Under the pieces are notes generated by a model. It made no database searches and was not told where the DNA came from. It saw only the letters and a list, made by a program, of their open reading frames with translations. A DNA stretch of 64,000 bases. It comes from Gemmata massiliana (GTDB lineage Bacteria; Planctomycetota; Planctomycetia; Gemmatales; Gemmataceae). Each line of letters begins with the position of its first letter. Positions within the stretch are counted from its first letter, which is position 1. Location: the NCBI RefSeq assembly GCF_901538265.1, contig NZ_LR593886.1, positions 3,741,738 to 3,805,737 of the forward strand. Reading direction: 5' to 3'. Positions 54,201 to 62,256 of this stretch are shown piece by piece. The position numbers and the translations under genes are program-made.

Positions 54201-54980
54201 GCCCGCCAGCAGTCGGCGCTTGGGCTGGTTCTTCCGGTGCAGGTCGAGTGCTTCTTGGAAGAGCTTGGCCGCGTTCGCGAACTGACCCTTCGCGGCGAAG
54301 AGCTTCGCGCGCTGGCGCTGAGTGTCGCGCCGGCCGAACGGGTCTTCAAGCTTGTCGTTGAGTTCGGGGACTGGCGCGAGCGCGCTGAGCGCGCCGTCCG
54401 TGTCGCCGAGTCGATAGCGGGCCTCCGCCATCGCGCGCCGGGCGACCACGCGGAGCGCGGTGTCGTTGGTGTTTTCGGCCTCGGTCAGTGTATTTGCCGC
54501 CGCCTTTTCGAGTTCGCCCCAGTGCGATTTCTCGCTGTTATCCTTTTTCTGAATCGCGATCTCGGAGCGGAGCCGGAGTGCATCCAGTCGGCGCTCGGGT
54601 GTCAGTTTCCCCAATAGCGTGGAGGCGAGCCCCTTTTCGGCCGCGTCAACGTACCCGAGTTCGAGCTGACACTGTGCGGTCAGAAGTGCGATCGTGGCTG
54701 CTTCGCTCGTGTCACCGACCTGCTGCAACCACGCGCGGAACGCCGTGCCGGTCGCCAACCCCTTATCCGGGCGGCCGGTACGAACATAGAGATTCATCAG
54801 CCGGTTGTAGGTCTCGCGCTTGAGGAACCGGTCGTCGGTTTCGAGCGCGACCCGGTAGAGCGGTTCCGCTTCGCCGAAGCGCTCGGTCGCGTAGAGGCGC
54901 TCGGCCTGGCGGAAGGCGCCGGCGGGGGAGGTCGCAGCGGGCGGCGCTGCGACCAGGAGAAGGACCGCGGTGGGGAACAT
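51225..54980 (-). CDS. CHAT-domain protease with TPR array
   Basis: 1251 residues with an apparent signal peptide (TAVLLLVAAPPAATSPAGA). Most of the chain, about residues 25-850, is helical repeats of TPR type (AERLYATERFGEAEPLYRVAL at the start, and many others). The C-terminal CHAT domain, a caspase-like fold, has the catalytic pair His1104 in FIHLAAHGFADE and Cys1157 in LTVLSACVTNVG. CHAT proteins are cysteine peptidases that act in bacterial conflict and signalling. The protein starts 21 bp after the kinase gene and is on the same strand, so it is probably in one operon. A signal peptide would put the peptidase outside the cytoplasm; the cleavage target is unknown. Confidence 0.88.
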   Translation of the reverse strand: MFPTAVLLLVAAPPAATSPAGAFRQAERLYATERFGEAEPLYRVALETDDRFLKRETYNRLMNLYVRTGRPDKGLATGTAFRAWLQQVGDTSEAATIALLTAQCQLELGYVDAAEKGLASTLLGKLTPERRLDALRLRSEIAIQKKDNSEKSHWGELEKAAANTLTEAENTNDTALRVVARRAMAEARYRLGDTDGALSALAPVPELNDKLEDPFGRRDTQRQRAKLFAAKGQFANAAKLFQEALDLHRKNQPKRRLLAGDVLAEWSTAALAAGKPEDATQLRDAAVTEYRAALDAPPDATDADGALAAFVRLQALTRSAKQFTQALDVARNAGERWAGDPLLDARLKADRGGLELLLSSYQAARKLLAPALADLETAELPNLRTLPKVLVNLATAELGCDAPERAEPLLSRCAELYRKYKLPSDAVRVECDYLAGVAAGRRGAFADAISHFRSGLALCDAVGSSAEPVRFNLWLNIALIHKEQGDADAAGESLKSASAVLARGEHDDLSAALIDAVRADLFLSQGQIGPALKLVPNLEAACAKHGRSAGYLGSTARHVRALDQLSQKKIAEAEAIWTELADAQRKDGHVLLARSLNFLGICAELRGSPADAVKRFEEARAFQSERPRCPPVTRVITLWRLAVLTDKAGKRNEAKKLLTEVFDVADRARLNTFGEAAQRAQFFAQFAPAFEMLAAWCARDNDGEGVLRVVTRSRSRTLLDQMLAAGVAPRERLAGDNREALLGREANARRTVSRLRTQAMQITGDQADEPASKKLLAELETAQKDYADAWREIANADPLTRVLTDPAFAETSLAQVRKETHKSGGVLLTYMVGRDASFAVLCTDPTAAPQVFRLFAPRAVASDIGDAPSGELVARAGFRGIALKSNTKQPDRPATPPKVESVPLTDTVATRLVNHYLQQIADPSFNPTRGIALVSRTPNTGTRAAASETLGDAVLPHELREKIRASRAKRLVLVPDGALHKLPFEALTLSAEPEPRYALDELPAVCYAPSLAALAVVLNRPRVTEGEPALLTVGDPAYPESAATAGPLSRGGALPRLPYTATESKKVRQYFAPDRVTALEQADATEVNVVAALPGKRFIHLAAHGFADEAFGNAFAAVALTPPARGHEESSNDGFLTLHEISRLKLTGCELTVLSACVTNVGPQRPLEAGVTLAGAFLGAGSRGVMASCWSVDDRATAEMMAAFFSAVRPEKGQGAAYPEALKNARLAVRGKPGWEAPFFWAPFVYVGPPD

Positions 54981-55001
54981 GGGGCACCTCGGGCGGTCTT
55001 A

Positions 55002-56867
55002 TTAGCGGACGCGGAACAGGAGTTCGGCTTCGGACACTAACTCAGTGGTCGATGCCGAGGCGTCGGTCTTCTTGATGACAATGCCGCGGACGGTGGAGGC
55101 CAGTTTCTCGCGGTCCGGCTGAGCCGAATACACGGTGAACCGGCCGCTCTTCATGCCTTCCGGGAACACGGGGCGCGACCCGGTGGTAGCGATCACCCGG
55201 AGCCGTTCCGCGCCCGCGCCCTTTGTCGGCGTCGCGTCGAGGGTGTACTTCGCGTTACCCGGCACCACGCGCTCCTGGTTCGCGGTCAGTCGGTCGTCCG
55301 GTTCGTCGTCGTTGGGGAACAGTCGCACGTAGTCGCCGGCGGGATCGAGTACCCAGACGGACGCGCGGCAATCCTTGTCCGCCTTCAGGTGGATCTCCAT
55401 CGAGGTGCCCTCGGTGAGCTGAATGGTGCCGTCCGCACCCTTCTTCGCGGCCGGGGCAACGATTTCGACTTGCAGACCGAACTCGGCACGCGCGACCGCG
55501 GGCCACGCGGACGGGTCTGCCGGCTTCGCGCTCACATCGGGAGCCGTTTCTTTTTCGGCCACGGGCGGTTTCGTTTTGTCGCGCGTCGCGAGGAACCCGA
55601 CGACGCTCAGGAGCACCGCCGCGAGCGCGCCGAGCGCGATGACCTGCGGCTTGCGGTTCGGAGCCGTTCGTTCGGTAACGGATTCGACCGCAGGCGCGGG
55701 TGCGGGCACTCGCGCGGGGGTGGGAACGGCGACGTTGATCTTGGGAAGCGCGGCCCCGAGCGACGGCACCGAGTCCGCGGAGGCAGAGTTGTTGAACGGG
55801 ATGCTCCCGAGCGACGGCGTCGTTCGCGGCTTCGGGAACGCGATTTTCGCCGCCGAGGGCGTGAGGTTCGCCGAGGGCGTCAGGTACTGGTCCGCGATCG
55901 GGGCGAGGGCGTCCATTAGCCCGTCGGCGTCCGCGAACCGGTCGGCTGGCAACTTCGCGAGGCACTGTAGGCACAGGGCTTCGACATCGGACGGGATTCC
56001 CGGCTGGAGTTGGCTCGGCGGCACCGGCGTTTCCATCACCACCTTGATGAGCAGGTCCGTCACGCTCTCCGCGTGGAACGGCGGGTGGCCGGTGAGCATG
56101 AAGTAGAGGATCGCGCCGAGCGCGTACACGTCCGACGCGGGTCCGACTTCCTTGCTGTCACGGGCCTGTTCCGGCGACATGTACGCGGGCGTACCGACCA
56201 CCTGGCCGGTCGCCGTTAGCTGCGAATCGACCGACGAGCGCTTCGCGAGCCCGAAGTCGGTCACGCGCGGGCGCCCGTCCTTGTCGATGAGCACGTTGGC
56301 GGGCTTGAGGTCGCGGTGAACGATGCCGTGCTTGTGAGCGTGCGCCACACCCGCAACGATCTGCGTGAACAGGGAGACGACGACCGGCACCGGGGGCAGG
56401 TTGTTCGCGTCCACGAACCCGCGCAGGTTCGGCCCCTCAATGAGCGCCATCGTGAAGTAGGGGCGCCCGCCGATCTCGCCAATGTCGTAAATCGGGACCA
56501 CGTTCGGGTGATCGAGCGCGGCCGCCGCGCGCGCTTCCTGGAGGAACCGTTGTGCGGCCTCTTTATCGACTCCGGTGCCCAGGATCATCTTCAGCGCGAC
56601 GAGTCGGTCCAACTCGTGCTGCCGGGCGCGGTACACGACCCCCATGCCGCCGCGCGCGATTTCGCCGACCAGTTCGTACCGGCCGAAGTTCGTGGCGTCG
56701 GCCATTTCGTTCACGGTGACGGCCGACGGCGCGACCCGCACCACGGTCATTTCGGTCGCCTGCGTCGGGGAACTCGTATCCGTCCCCACGTCCGGTTCCG
56801 TGCGACTGAGTGCGGAAGTGGGGACTCGCTGGCTGCGTACAGTCTGGTCGTTTTGATTCGGGGTCAT
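55002..56867 (-). CDS. Transmembrane Ser/Thr kinase with DUF4384 sensor domain
   Basis: 621 residues from the ATG that overlaps the upstream stop (ATGA). A low-complexity N-terminus of about 65 residues precedes the kinase: IARGGMGVVYRARQ, VALKMIL, IVHRDLKPANVLI, VTDFGLAKR and YMSPEQARD, all intact. A proline-rich linker and one membrane helix (VIALGALAAVLLSVVGFLA) lead to a C-terminal extracytoplasmic DUF4384 domain: TSMEIHLKADKDCRASVWVL and YVRLFPNDDEPDDRL. DUF4384 is often linked to caspase-like and CHAT genes, and here a CHAT gene follows directly. Probably it relays an envelope signal. Confidence 0.9.
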   Translation of the reverse strand: MTPNQNDQTVRSQRVPTSALSRTEPDVGTDTSSPTQATEMTVVRVAPSAVTVNEMADATNFGRYELVGEIARGGMGVVYRARQHELDRLVALKMILGTGVDKEAAQRFLQEARAAAALDHPNVVPIYDIGEIGGRPYFTMALIEGPNLRGFVDANNLPPVPVVVSLFTQIVAGVAHAHKHGIVHRDLKPANVLIDKDGRPRVTDFGLAKRSSVDSQLTATGQVVGTPAYMSPEQARDSKEVGPASDVYALGAILYFMLTGHPPFHAESVTDLLIKVVMETPVPPSQLQPGIPSDVEALCLQCLAKLPADRFADADGLMDALAPIADQYLTPSANLTPSAAKIAFPKPRTTPSLGSIPFNNSASADSVPSLGAALPKINVAVPTPARVPAPAPAVESVTERTAPNRKPQVIALGALAAVLLSVVGFLATRDKTKPPVAEKETAPDVSAKPADPSAWPAVARAEFGLQVEIVAPAAKKGADGTIQLTEGTSMEIHLKADKDCRASVWVLDPAGDYVRLFPNDDEPDDRLTANQERVVPGNAKYTLDATPTKGAGAERLRVIATTGSRPVFPEGMKSGRFTVYSAQPDREKLASTVRGIVIKKTDASASTTELVSEAELLFRVR

Positions 56868-59041
56868 GTGGTCCCCTCGGTGCGTGGGTGGGTCGTGGTG
56901 CGGAACAGTCGGCGGACGGACCGGGTCAGGGCCGCGACACGCCCGCGAGCGAGCCATGCGGCCAGAGCGCCGGCTACGGTTCCGGCCGCCAGTGGGTACC
57001 AGTTCGCTGCGCTGATCCCTTCGGATTCGAGTGCGGGGGCGTCACTCGTTTCGGCGGGGGCATTTGTGGCCGTGAGTGCCGCGCTGGTTGAGGCGGGCGC
57101 GCTAGTTTTCGGCGCGGGCGCTGGGGCCGTCGGTCCAGTGCCGAGGAGCAGCACCGTCGGGTGCAACTCGGCGCCGTTCGCGTCGCGGTAGATCAGGTCG
57201 ACCAGTGCGAGGCTGTCACCGGCCGAGTCGCTGAACCCGGCGACGGGCGACGTCTGGTCGAGCGGGAGTACCGGAGGGAGCGGGTGTCGGCCCGCTTCGC
57301 CGGCGAACAGTGGTTGCGTGTCGAGGCGCGCGAACGGTGGGTGGTGCGGTCCGGGGGGCGGCGCGCCGCGGCCCCCACCGGGACCGTGCGGTCCGCTGCC
57401 GGGACCGCCCGCGCCGAGGAACCCGCCGGGCGGAGTGCGCCCCCCGCCCGGGCCGCCGGGACCACCGGGACCGCCCGGTCCCCCGACGCCGTTCGGTGAA
57501 CTGATCCTCCCGAGGCCGCTGGAACCGCCGGGACCACCCGGTTGCCCCCCCGGATCATCTGGCGCACCGGGGCCACCGTTCCCGCCCCCGTCGTTCGATC
57601 CGGGCTGGCCGAAGTTCTTGGAGCTGGAATTCGTGTTCTTGGTCGTTGGGGTCGTTCCCGGTGGGCCGCCTTGCGGGGGGCCGTTGCCCGACGGGGGCGC
57701 GGGCGTGATCGCGATCATGGTGACCACGACCGTGGGCGGCGGGCCGTTGTTCGCGAAGTCGGATGCGTAGTAAGGCGCGGGTTGAGACGGCGAGCGACCG
57801 GGGTGATTCACGAGGCTGAATTTCAGCGCCACGGGGCCGTTGAAGTTCGGATCGTCGACCGTGTAGGTGAAGCTCCCCGGGGTGGCGAGGAATGCGTTGA
57901 TGGCCGCGAGTTCGCCCGTTAGCAACAACGTGTTCCCGTCGCGCCCCACGCTCAGTTGAGGTGGAACTTTCGCGGGATCGAACGTCAGTGCCCCCCGTTC
58001 GGCGGAGATCGTGAGTGTGTGGTAGTCCTCGGGGAGTTCGGCCGGGTCCACCACCGAGTAGTGCCCGCCGAGATCAACCGGCGCGCCGGCCTGGGCCGAT
58101 ACAGGCGGGATCGCGAAGCGCGCTTCCTCGAAGAATCGCAGGTCGATCGATACCGCGGCGAGAGGTTTGGTGTCGGTTAGCATCCCGCTCGGCGAACTGA
58201 ACGAAGCGGTGTCGCGCAGAACCCCGAAGGCGGTGATGCTGATGCGCCCGTTGAAGTTGCTCGGCGGCGTGAGGACCAGCGAGTTGAATAGCGCCTGGAT
58301 CGCGCCGGGGCTCGTGCCGGAAAACACCCACTGGCCCACTTCGACCTGGGTGATCGTGCCGTTTCCGCTGAGCGTGAACTGATCGAGCACCGATGGGTCA
58401 TCGGCGCTGAGTAAGATCGAGACGTCGAGCGCTTCCGAACCGTCCGTATCGGGCCACGGGGTGGCCGAGAGAAAATTCGGCGGGAACGCGAACGGCCCTG
58501 TTCGCAAACCGACTTCGTTCGTCGTGGCCCAATTGAGGGCCGAATTCGATGCGTCCGGGAGCACCGGGAGCACGAACGAACCGGACCCGGAGCCGGGGGT
58601 TTGGAGGTCGATGACCGACAGGTTGATCGGCGCGTCGCCGCTGTAGAAGGCGTTCGGGGTGAATGTGAAACCGGACGACTGGAGGAACGCACTGACCGAG
58701 TTGATCTGGCCGGTGATCGTGACGTTGGCAGTCCCGTTGTTGGCGACAGTGACGCCGAAGCTTGATGCCGCCATCGGATCGACCGAGAACTTCCCGCGCG
58801 GGCTACTCAGCGTGGCGGCGACGTTGTGGTTGCCGACATCCGTGACGTAAAACGACTCACTACTCGTGAAGACGCGCGCGGCCCCTTCGAGCGTAGCCGG
58901 GGGGATCGAAAAAAACGGGGCCGTCACGAGAGGCGCGAGCACCTCGCGCCCTTCGAGTTCTTCGACCAACAACACCGCCCGAACCCGATCGCGCGGGTCC
59001 AGGTCGCGCCAGAACTGGTTCAGGACGTGCCACCGACTCAT
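56864..59041 (-). CDS. Collagen-like planctomycete surface protein
   Basis: 725 residues from the ATG at 59041, which has GAGGG upstream; an ATG at 59077 would add 12 residues. The start contains VEELEGREVLAP, the N-terminal signature of many planctomycete exported proteins. Residues about 50-430 read as beta-rich cadherin- or filamin-like repeats (FTFTPNAFYSGDAPINLSVID and FTYTVDDPNFNGPVALKFSL). Next is a Gly/Pro-rich collagen-like stretch (runs of GGPGGPGGPGG) near residues 490-600. A membrane helix near the C-terminus (NWYPLAAGTVAGALAAWLA) is followed by a basic tail. The stop overlaps the kinase start, so it may be the ligand-contacting partner of the kinase. Confidence 0.82.
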   Translation of the reverse strand: MSRWHVLNQFWRDLDPRDRVRAVLLVEELEGREVLAPLVTAPFFSIPPATLEGAARVFTSSESFYVTDVGNHNVAATLSSPRGKFSVDPMAASSFGVTVANNGTANVTITGQINSVSAFLQSSGFTFTPNAFYSGDAPINLSVIDLQTPGSGSGSFVLPVLPDASNSALNWATTNEVGLRTGPFAFPPNFLSATPWPDTDGSEALDVSILLSADDPSVLDQFTLSGNGTITQVEVGQWVFSGTSPGAIQALFNSLVLTPPSNFNGRISITAFGVLRDTASFSSPSGMLTDTKPLAAVSIDLRFFEEARFAIPPVSAQAGAPVDLGGHYSVVDPAELPEDYHTLTISAERGALTFDPAKVPPQLSVGRDGNTLLLTGELAAINAFLATPGSFTYTVDDPNFNGPVALKFSLVNHPGRSPSQPAPYYASDFANNGPPPTVVVTMIAITPAPPSGNGPPQGGPPGTTPTTKNTNSSSKNFGQPGSNDGGGNGGPGAPDDPGGQPGGPGGSSGLGRISSPNGVGGPGGPGGPGGPGGGRTPPGGFLGAGGPGSGPHGPGGGRGAPPPGPHHPPFARLDTQPLFAGEAGRHPLPPVLPLDQTSPVAGFSDSAGDSLALVDLIYRDANGAELHPTVLLLGTGPTAPAPAPKTSAPASTSAALTATNAPAETSDAPALESEGISAANWYPLAAGTVAGALAAWLARGRVAALTRSVRRLFRTTTHPRTEGTT

Positions 59042-59406
59042 CGCGCCCTCGCGGAAGATTGAGGACCGGCCGAACATCTTCCGCTACAACCTGATCGTTT
59101 CGGGCCGGCGAACCGGTCGAAACCGATGGGCGCGTACACGGGCGAGTGGCCAGTCTCAAGAGGTACGGCAGGAAGATAGCATTTTTTTCAGCGTGAGAAC
59201 GCGGAACCCAACGATCCATCCTGTTGGCATTGTGACGGATGAAGCAACGCCTCGTCCCGTCAGGGATTCGGTACTGCTCCGCCCGCACAATTTCCGCTGT
59301 CCCCGTGGCACGTCGATTGCGTTTTTAGCCATCTCATCCGCAGCGGACTCGCGCTGCGAATCCGGCAGTGAACTGCCGCCTTCATTACGCGATGGGAGAA
59401 TCAATC
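59042..59406. other. Divergent intergenic region
   Basis: 365 bp between the surface protein gene (minus) and the DUF2171 gene (plus). It must hold promoters for the 14-kb minus-strand run and for DUF2171. I find no gene or clear promoter boxes; a stretch GCATTTTTTTCAG at about 59180 is the most AT-rich point. Confidence 0.5.
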
Positions 59407-59781
59407 ATGGCCAATAGCACCAAAGAGAAACTCCAAGAGGTCGGCACCCGGATCGCCGAGAACGTCGGGAACGCGGCCGATTGGGTGAAGGAGAAGACGG
59501 GCGTGGGACCGGGGCGGGCTGAAGGGTCGGACGCGGGGATCGCGGGCATCCGCCAGCACATGGACGTGATCGCGTCGTGCGGCAAGAAGGTCGGTTCCGT
59601 GGATAAGGTGGAAGGAGCCGCGATCAAGTTGACGCGGGACAGTTGTTCCGACGGCCAGCACCATTTCCTGCCGACTTCAATGGTCGATCACGTGGACCGG
59701 CACGTTCACCTGAACAAGAACTCCGAAGAGGCGATGAAGTGGGCCACCACGGACGCTTCAACGTGTGGGGCTTGCGGCTGA
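59407..59781 (+). CDS. DUF2171-domain protein
   Basis: 124 residues from the ATG at 59407, with GGGAGA upstream. The first 50 residues are helical and charged (STKEKLQEVGTRIAENVGNAADWVKEKTG), slightly like stress-related LEA or CsbD-type helices. The DUF2171 part reads MDVIASCGKKVGSVDKVEGAAIKLTRD and ends FLPTSMVDHVDRHVHLNK. Cysteines CSDG and CGACG near the end are extra. DUF2171 is related to the PRC-barrel fold; the role is unknown, with general stress as a guess. Confidence 0.8.
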   Translation: MANSTKEKLQEVGTRIAENVGNAADWVKEKTGVGPGRAEGSDAGIAGIRQHMDVIASCGKKVGSVDKVEGAAIKLTRDSCSDGQHHFLPTSMVDHVDRHVHLNKNSEEAMKWATTDASTCGACG

Positions 59782-59807
59782 GTTGCGTGGCTCACATTGA
59801 TAATCAC

Positions 59808-59845
59808 CGGCCCGGCGCAACATTGGTTGCGCCGGGCCGTTTGCT
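59808..59845 (+). terminator. Rho-independent terminator
   Basis: CGGCCCGGCGCAAC at 59808-59821 pairs perfectly with GTTGCGCCGGGCCG at 59826-59839 around ATTG, followed by TTTGCTTT. It ends the DUF2171 gene. Confidence 0.87.
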
Positions 59846-59958
59846 TTGTGAGGCGCGAGAACTATCGTCGCGCACGAAACTGCTCACGAGCAGAACTCGT
59901 GCTCGTCAATTGCGTTCGGCGCCGTCTGTTAAACTGATACGTGGGCGAGGAACGTGTG

Positions 59959-60522
59959 ATGTTCACCCGAGTCGTCACTGCTATTGCCTTCCTTACTGCC
60001 TGTGGCTGCGCGAAGCCGACTTACCCGGCGCGAGTTATCATCATTCGCCACGCAGAGAAACCGGGCGACGAAAACGAACGCGGTTTGAGTGCCGTCGGGA
60101 AGAAGCGCGCAGACGCGCTCACCGAACTGTTTCAGAAGTCGGACTCGCGCCCGAACCCACTTCCAGCGCCGGACTTCATTTTTGCGTCGAGCGCTTCCAA
60201 ACGTAGCGACCGGCCGATTGAGACGGTCACCCCGCTCGCCAAGAAACTGAAGCTCGACATCGATTCGCGGTTCGCAAACGACGACTACACTAAACTCGCT
60301 GCTGAACTGCTGACGAACCCGAAATACGAAGGCAAAACGGCGTTGATCTGTTGGCACCACGGGAACATTCCGGAACTCGCGGAGGCGCTCAAAGCGCGAG
60401 ATGTTCCGGACAAGTGGAAGGATTCGGTGTTCGATCGCGTGTGGGTGGTGACCTACGAAGCGGGTAGAGGGAAACTCACCAAGCTCCCTCAAACACTGCT
60501 GCCCGGAGATGCTGAGAAGTAG
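59959..60522 (+). CDS. Histidine phosphatase family lipoprotein
   Basis: 187 residues from the ATG at 59959 (GAGGA upstream). The signal RVVTAIAFLTACGCA ends in a lipobox-like LTAC, so it may be a lipoprotein. The catalytic RHG motif appears as IIIRHAEKPGDE, followed by GLSAVGKKRADALTELF, SASKRSDRPIET, and a second histidine in ICWHHGNIPELAEAL. This is the SixA or phosphoglycerate-mutase-like superfamily of phosphohydrolases. The substrate is unknown. It converges with the DUF6891 gene, 12 bp between the stops. Confidence 0.85.
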   Translation: MFTRVVTAIAFLTACGCAKPTYPARVIIIRHAEKPGDENERGLSAVGKKRADALTELFQKSDSRPNPLPAPDFIFASSASKRSDRPIETVTPLAKKLKLDIDSRFANDDYTKLAAELLTNPKYEGKTALICWHHGNIPELAEALKARDVPDKWKDSVFDRVWVVTYEAGRGKLTKLPQTLLPGDAEK

Positions 60523-60534
60523 GCGTCCTGGTAT

Positions 60535-61185
60535 CTATTCGATGTCATCGAGTAGGCCGCGCGACGGTTGGTGGCACCCGAACCGAATTACGGGCCGGCG
60601 GCGCTTCCAGTCGAGCGAAACACCGATTCGGGTGTTCCAGTTCCCGTTCCAATCGGTTTCGAGTCCGTGGGCGTTCAGTACGGAGATCACATCGCGGGCG
60701 ACGGTGAGAGCGGCTTCTTCACCCTCTTCGGTCGCACCGTAACCCAGATAAAGCCCGCCACCGTCGACGGCCGAGTCCGTGTCCTGCATGTGGTAGAAAG
60801 CGTAACCGCGGACCGTCTTGCCCCGATCCCTCGTTGCTCTCATTTCGTCCCAGATCTCGGCGGAGCCACATGTTCCGCAACACGCGAAGTTCTGTCGGCA
60901 GACAATGCCTTTCTCTTCGAGTTCGTCAAACGCCTCGTCGAGCCGGTCGCAGTCGGTGCGGTCGGGCCACTCGGATTGTGTGCGGAAGTGTTCTTCGAGG
61001 AGTTCGTGCGTGAACCGCTTTGCGATCGGCTCAAGGGACGTGGTGTCCACCCCGTCAACAGCGGCGACTTCGATTGCCGACTCGGTAATCCGATCGATTT
61101 CGTCGAAGCCTGCCGCGATTTGTTGGCGGATTTGGTCCCGCATATATTCCACGGCGTCGTCGAATTTTTTGTTTTCAGCAGTCAT
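60535..61185 (-). CDS. DUF6891 family protein
   Basis: 216 residues from the ATG at 61185 (GAAGG upstream). No signal peptide or membrane helix. The block NFACCGTCGSAEIWDEM followed by RGYAFYHMQDTDSAVDGGGLYLGYGA is characteristic of DUF6891, whose CCGTCG cysteines might bind a metal. The function is unknown. Transcription is from the 168 bp upstream, after the Ftr stop on the same strand. Confidence 0.75.
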   Translation of the reverse strand: MTAENKKFDDAVEYMRDQIRQQIAAGFDEIDRITESAIEVAAVDGVDTTSLEPIAKRFTHELLEEHFRTQSEWPDRTDCDRLDEAFDELEEKGIVCRQNFACCGTCGSAEIWDEMRATRDRGKTVRGYAFYHMQDTDSAVDGGGLYLGYGATEEGEEAALTVARDVISVLNAHGLETDWNGNWNTRIGVSLDWKRRRPVIRFGCHQPSRGLLDDIE

Positions 61186-61353
61186 GTCCGGCCTTCAAAC
61201 ACTGTGAATTGGTGAATGGTTTGGGTGATGTGTTGTCCCATTCCCGATTCCATCAAGCAATGTTGGCAGGGATTTTTGCGTGGAAGTGCAGAACTCACCG
61301 TTCTCACTGATGGGTAGTGCCATCTTCAAAGAACGAAGGGGCCGAACAAGGGG

Positions 61354-62256
61354 TTAAACAACAGTCCCCTGGATGAGCTTTGACAGGTGAATGTGGTGCG
61401 GACCGAGCTTCCCACCGTAGTTGCCCGCGGTGATCTGCTTCACTCCGGGGCACCGGGTCGCGGCCAGCATCCCTTCCCACGTCGCGCGTTCGACCGTGGC
61501 GAGGTCCAAGCCGTCGAAGACGAGTTCGTACACCGCGTTTACGCCTTCTGGCAGTGCTGATGGGACCACCCCGCGGAGCGTCGGGCAGTAGGCATCGTTG
61601 GTGCTCGCTTTCAACCCCTTGTACTTGCTTCCCACTTTACTCCCCGAACGCACCACGCCGCCCGGGAAGGGGAGTATCACTCCAGGTAATTGGCGAATCG
61701 CGCCGACAGCGACCTCCGCGGCGGCGAGGGTTTGGGCCTGTGTTTCGCCGAGAATGAGGAAGTTCCCGCCGCCCACGCCCTTCACAGTGCCGAACACGTC
61801 TTCGCACAGAAACTCGCCGTCCATCGTCGGCATGCGCCAGTAGCGCTTGCCGTTAAGTAACTTGCTGATCTGCCGACCGTCGCCGAAGTAGCGCAACGTT
61901 CCGCCGACGCGGATGGTTTTGCCAGGATCACCTTCCAGCCCGTTGAAACACGCGGTCGTTGCGCACGTGAGTACGCACTGCGCAACGCGGTTTACCACCG
62001 CCTTTTGGAGCGCGTCGCGGCTGAAACCGAAGAACAACAGCGATACACCCGGTCGTCCGTCAGGCGTTTCGTTGGGGGAAAGTTCGCGTTCGATTCCGGC
62101 TTCCGCGTCGCAACCGATGACGCTAGCGGCATACCCGGTCGCGGTTTGACCGGCGATGCGCGCCCACCCGATCGTTTCTGCCGTGACCAGCACGCGCGCG
62201 GCCGTCATGGGGAATGCTTCGGCGAACGTGTCTTCAACGGCGACGGAGTTCAGCAT
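61354..62256 (-). CDS. ftr: Formylmethanofuran--tetrahydromethanopterin N-formyltransferase
   Basis: 300 residues, the family length, from the ATG at 62256. The start NSVAVEDTFAEAFPMTAARVLVTAET is diagnostic, followed by VIGCDAEAGIERELSPNETPDGRPGVS, QCVLTCATTACFNG and GEFLCEDVFGTVKGVGGGNF. The enzyme moves a formyl group between methanofuran and tetrahydromethanopterin in C1 oxidation. The tetrahydromethanopterin C1 set is known in planctomycetes as well as methanogens and methylotrophs. The other formyltransferase/hydrolase complex genes (fhcA, B, C) are not in the window. Confidence 0.93.
   Translation of the reverse strand: MLNSVAVEDTFAEAFPMTAARVLVTAETIGWARIAGQTATGYAASVIGCDAEAGIERELSPNETPDGRPGVSLLFFGFSRDALQKAVVNRVAQCVLTCATTACFNGLEGDPGKTIRVGGTLRYFGDGRQISKLLNGKRYWRMPTMDGEFLCEDVFGTVKGVGGGNFLILGETQAQTLAAAEVAVGAIRQLPGVILPFPGGVVRSGSKVGSKYKGLKASTNDAYCPTLRGVVPSALPEGVNAVYELVFDGLDLATVERATWEGMLAATRCPGVKQITAGNYGGKLGPHHIHLSKLIQGTVV

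Noticed and set aside
57300-57770. Plus-strand Pro/Gly-rich frame of 150 codons
   Set aside because: It is the complement of the collagen-like stretch and reflects only that low-complexity DNA.
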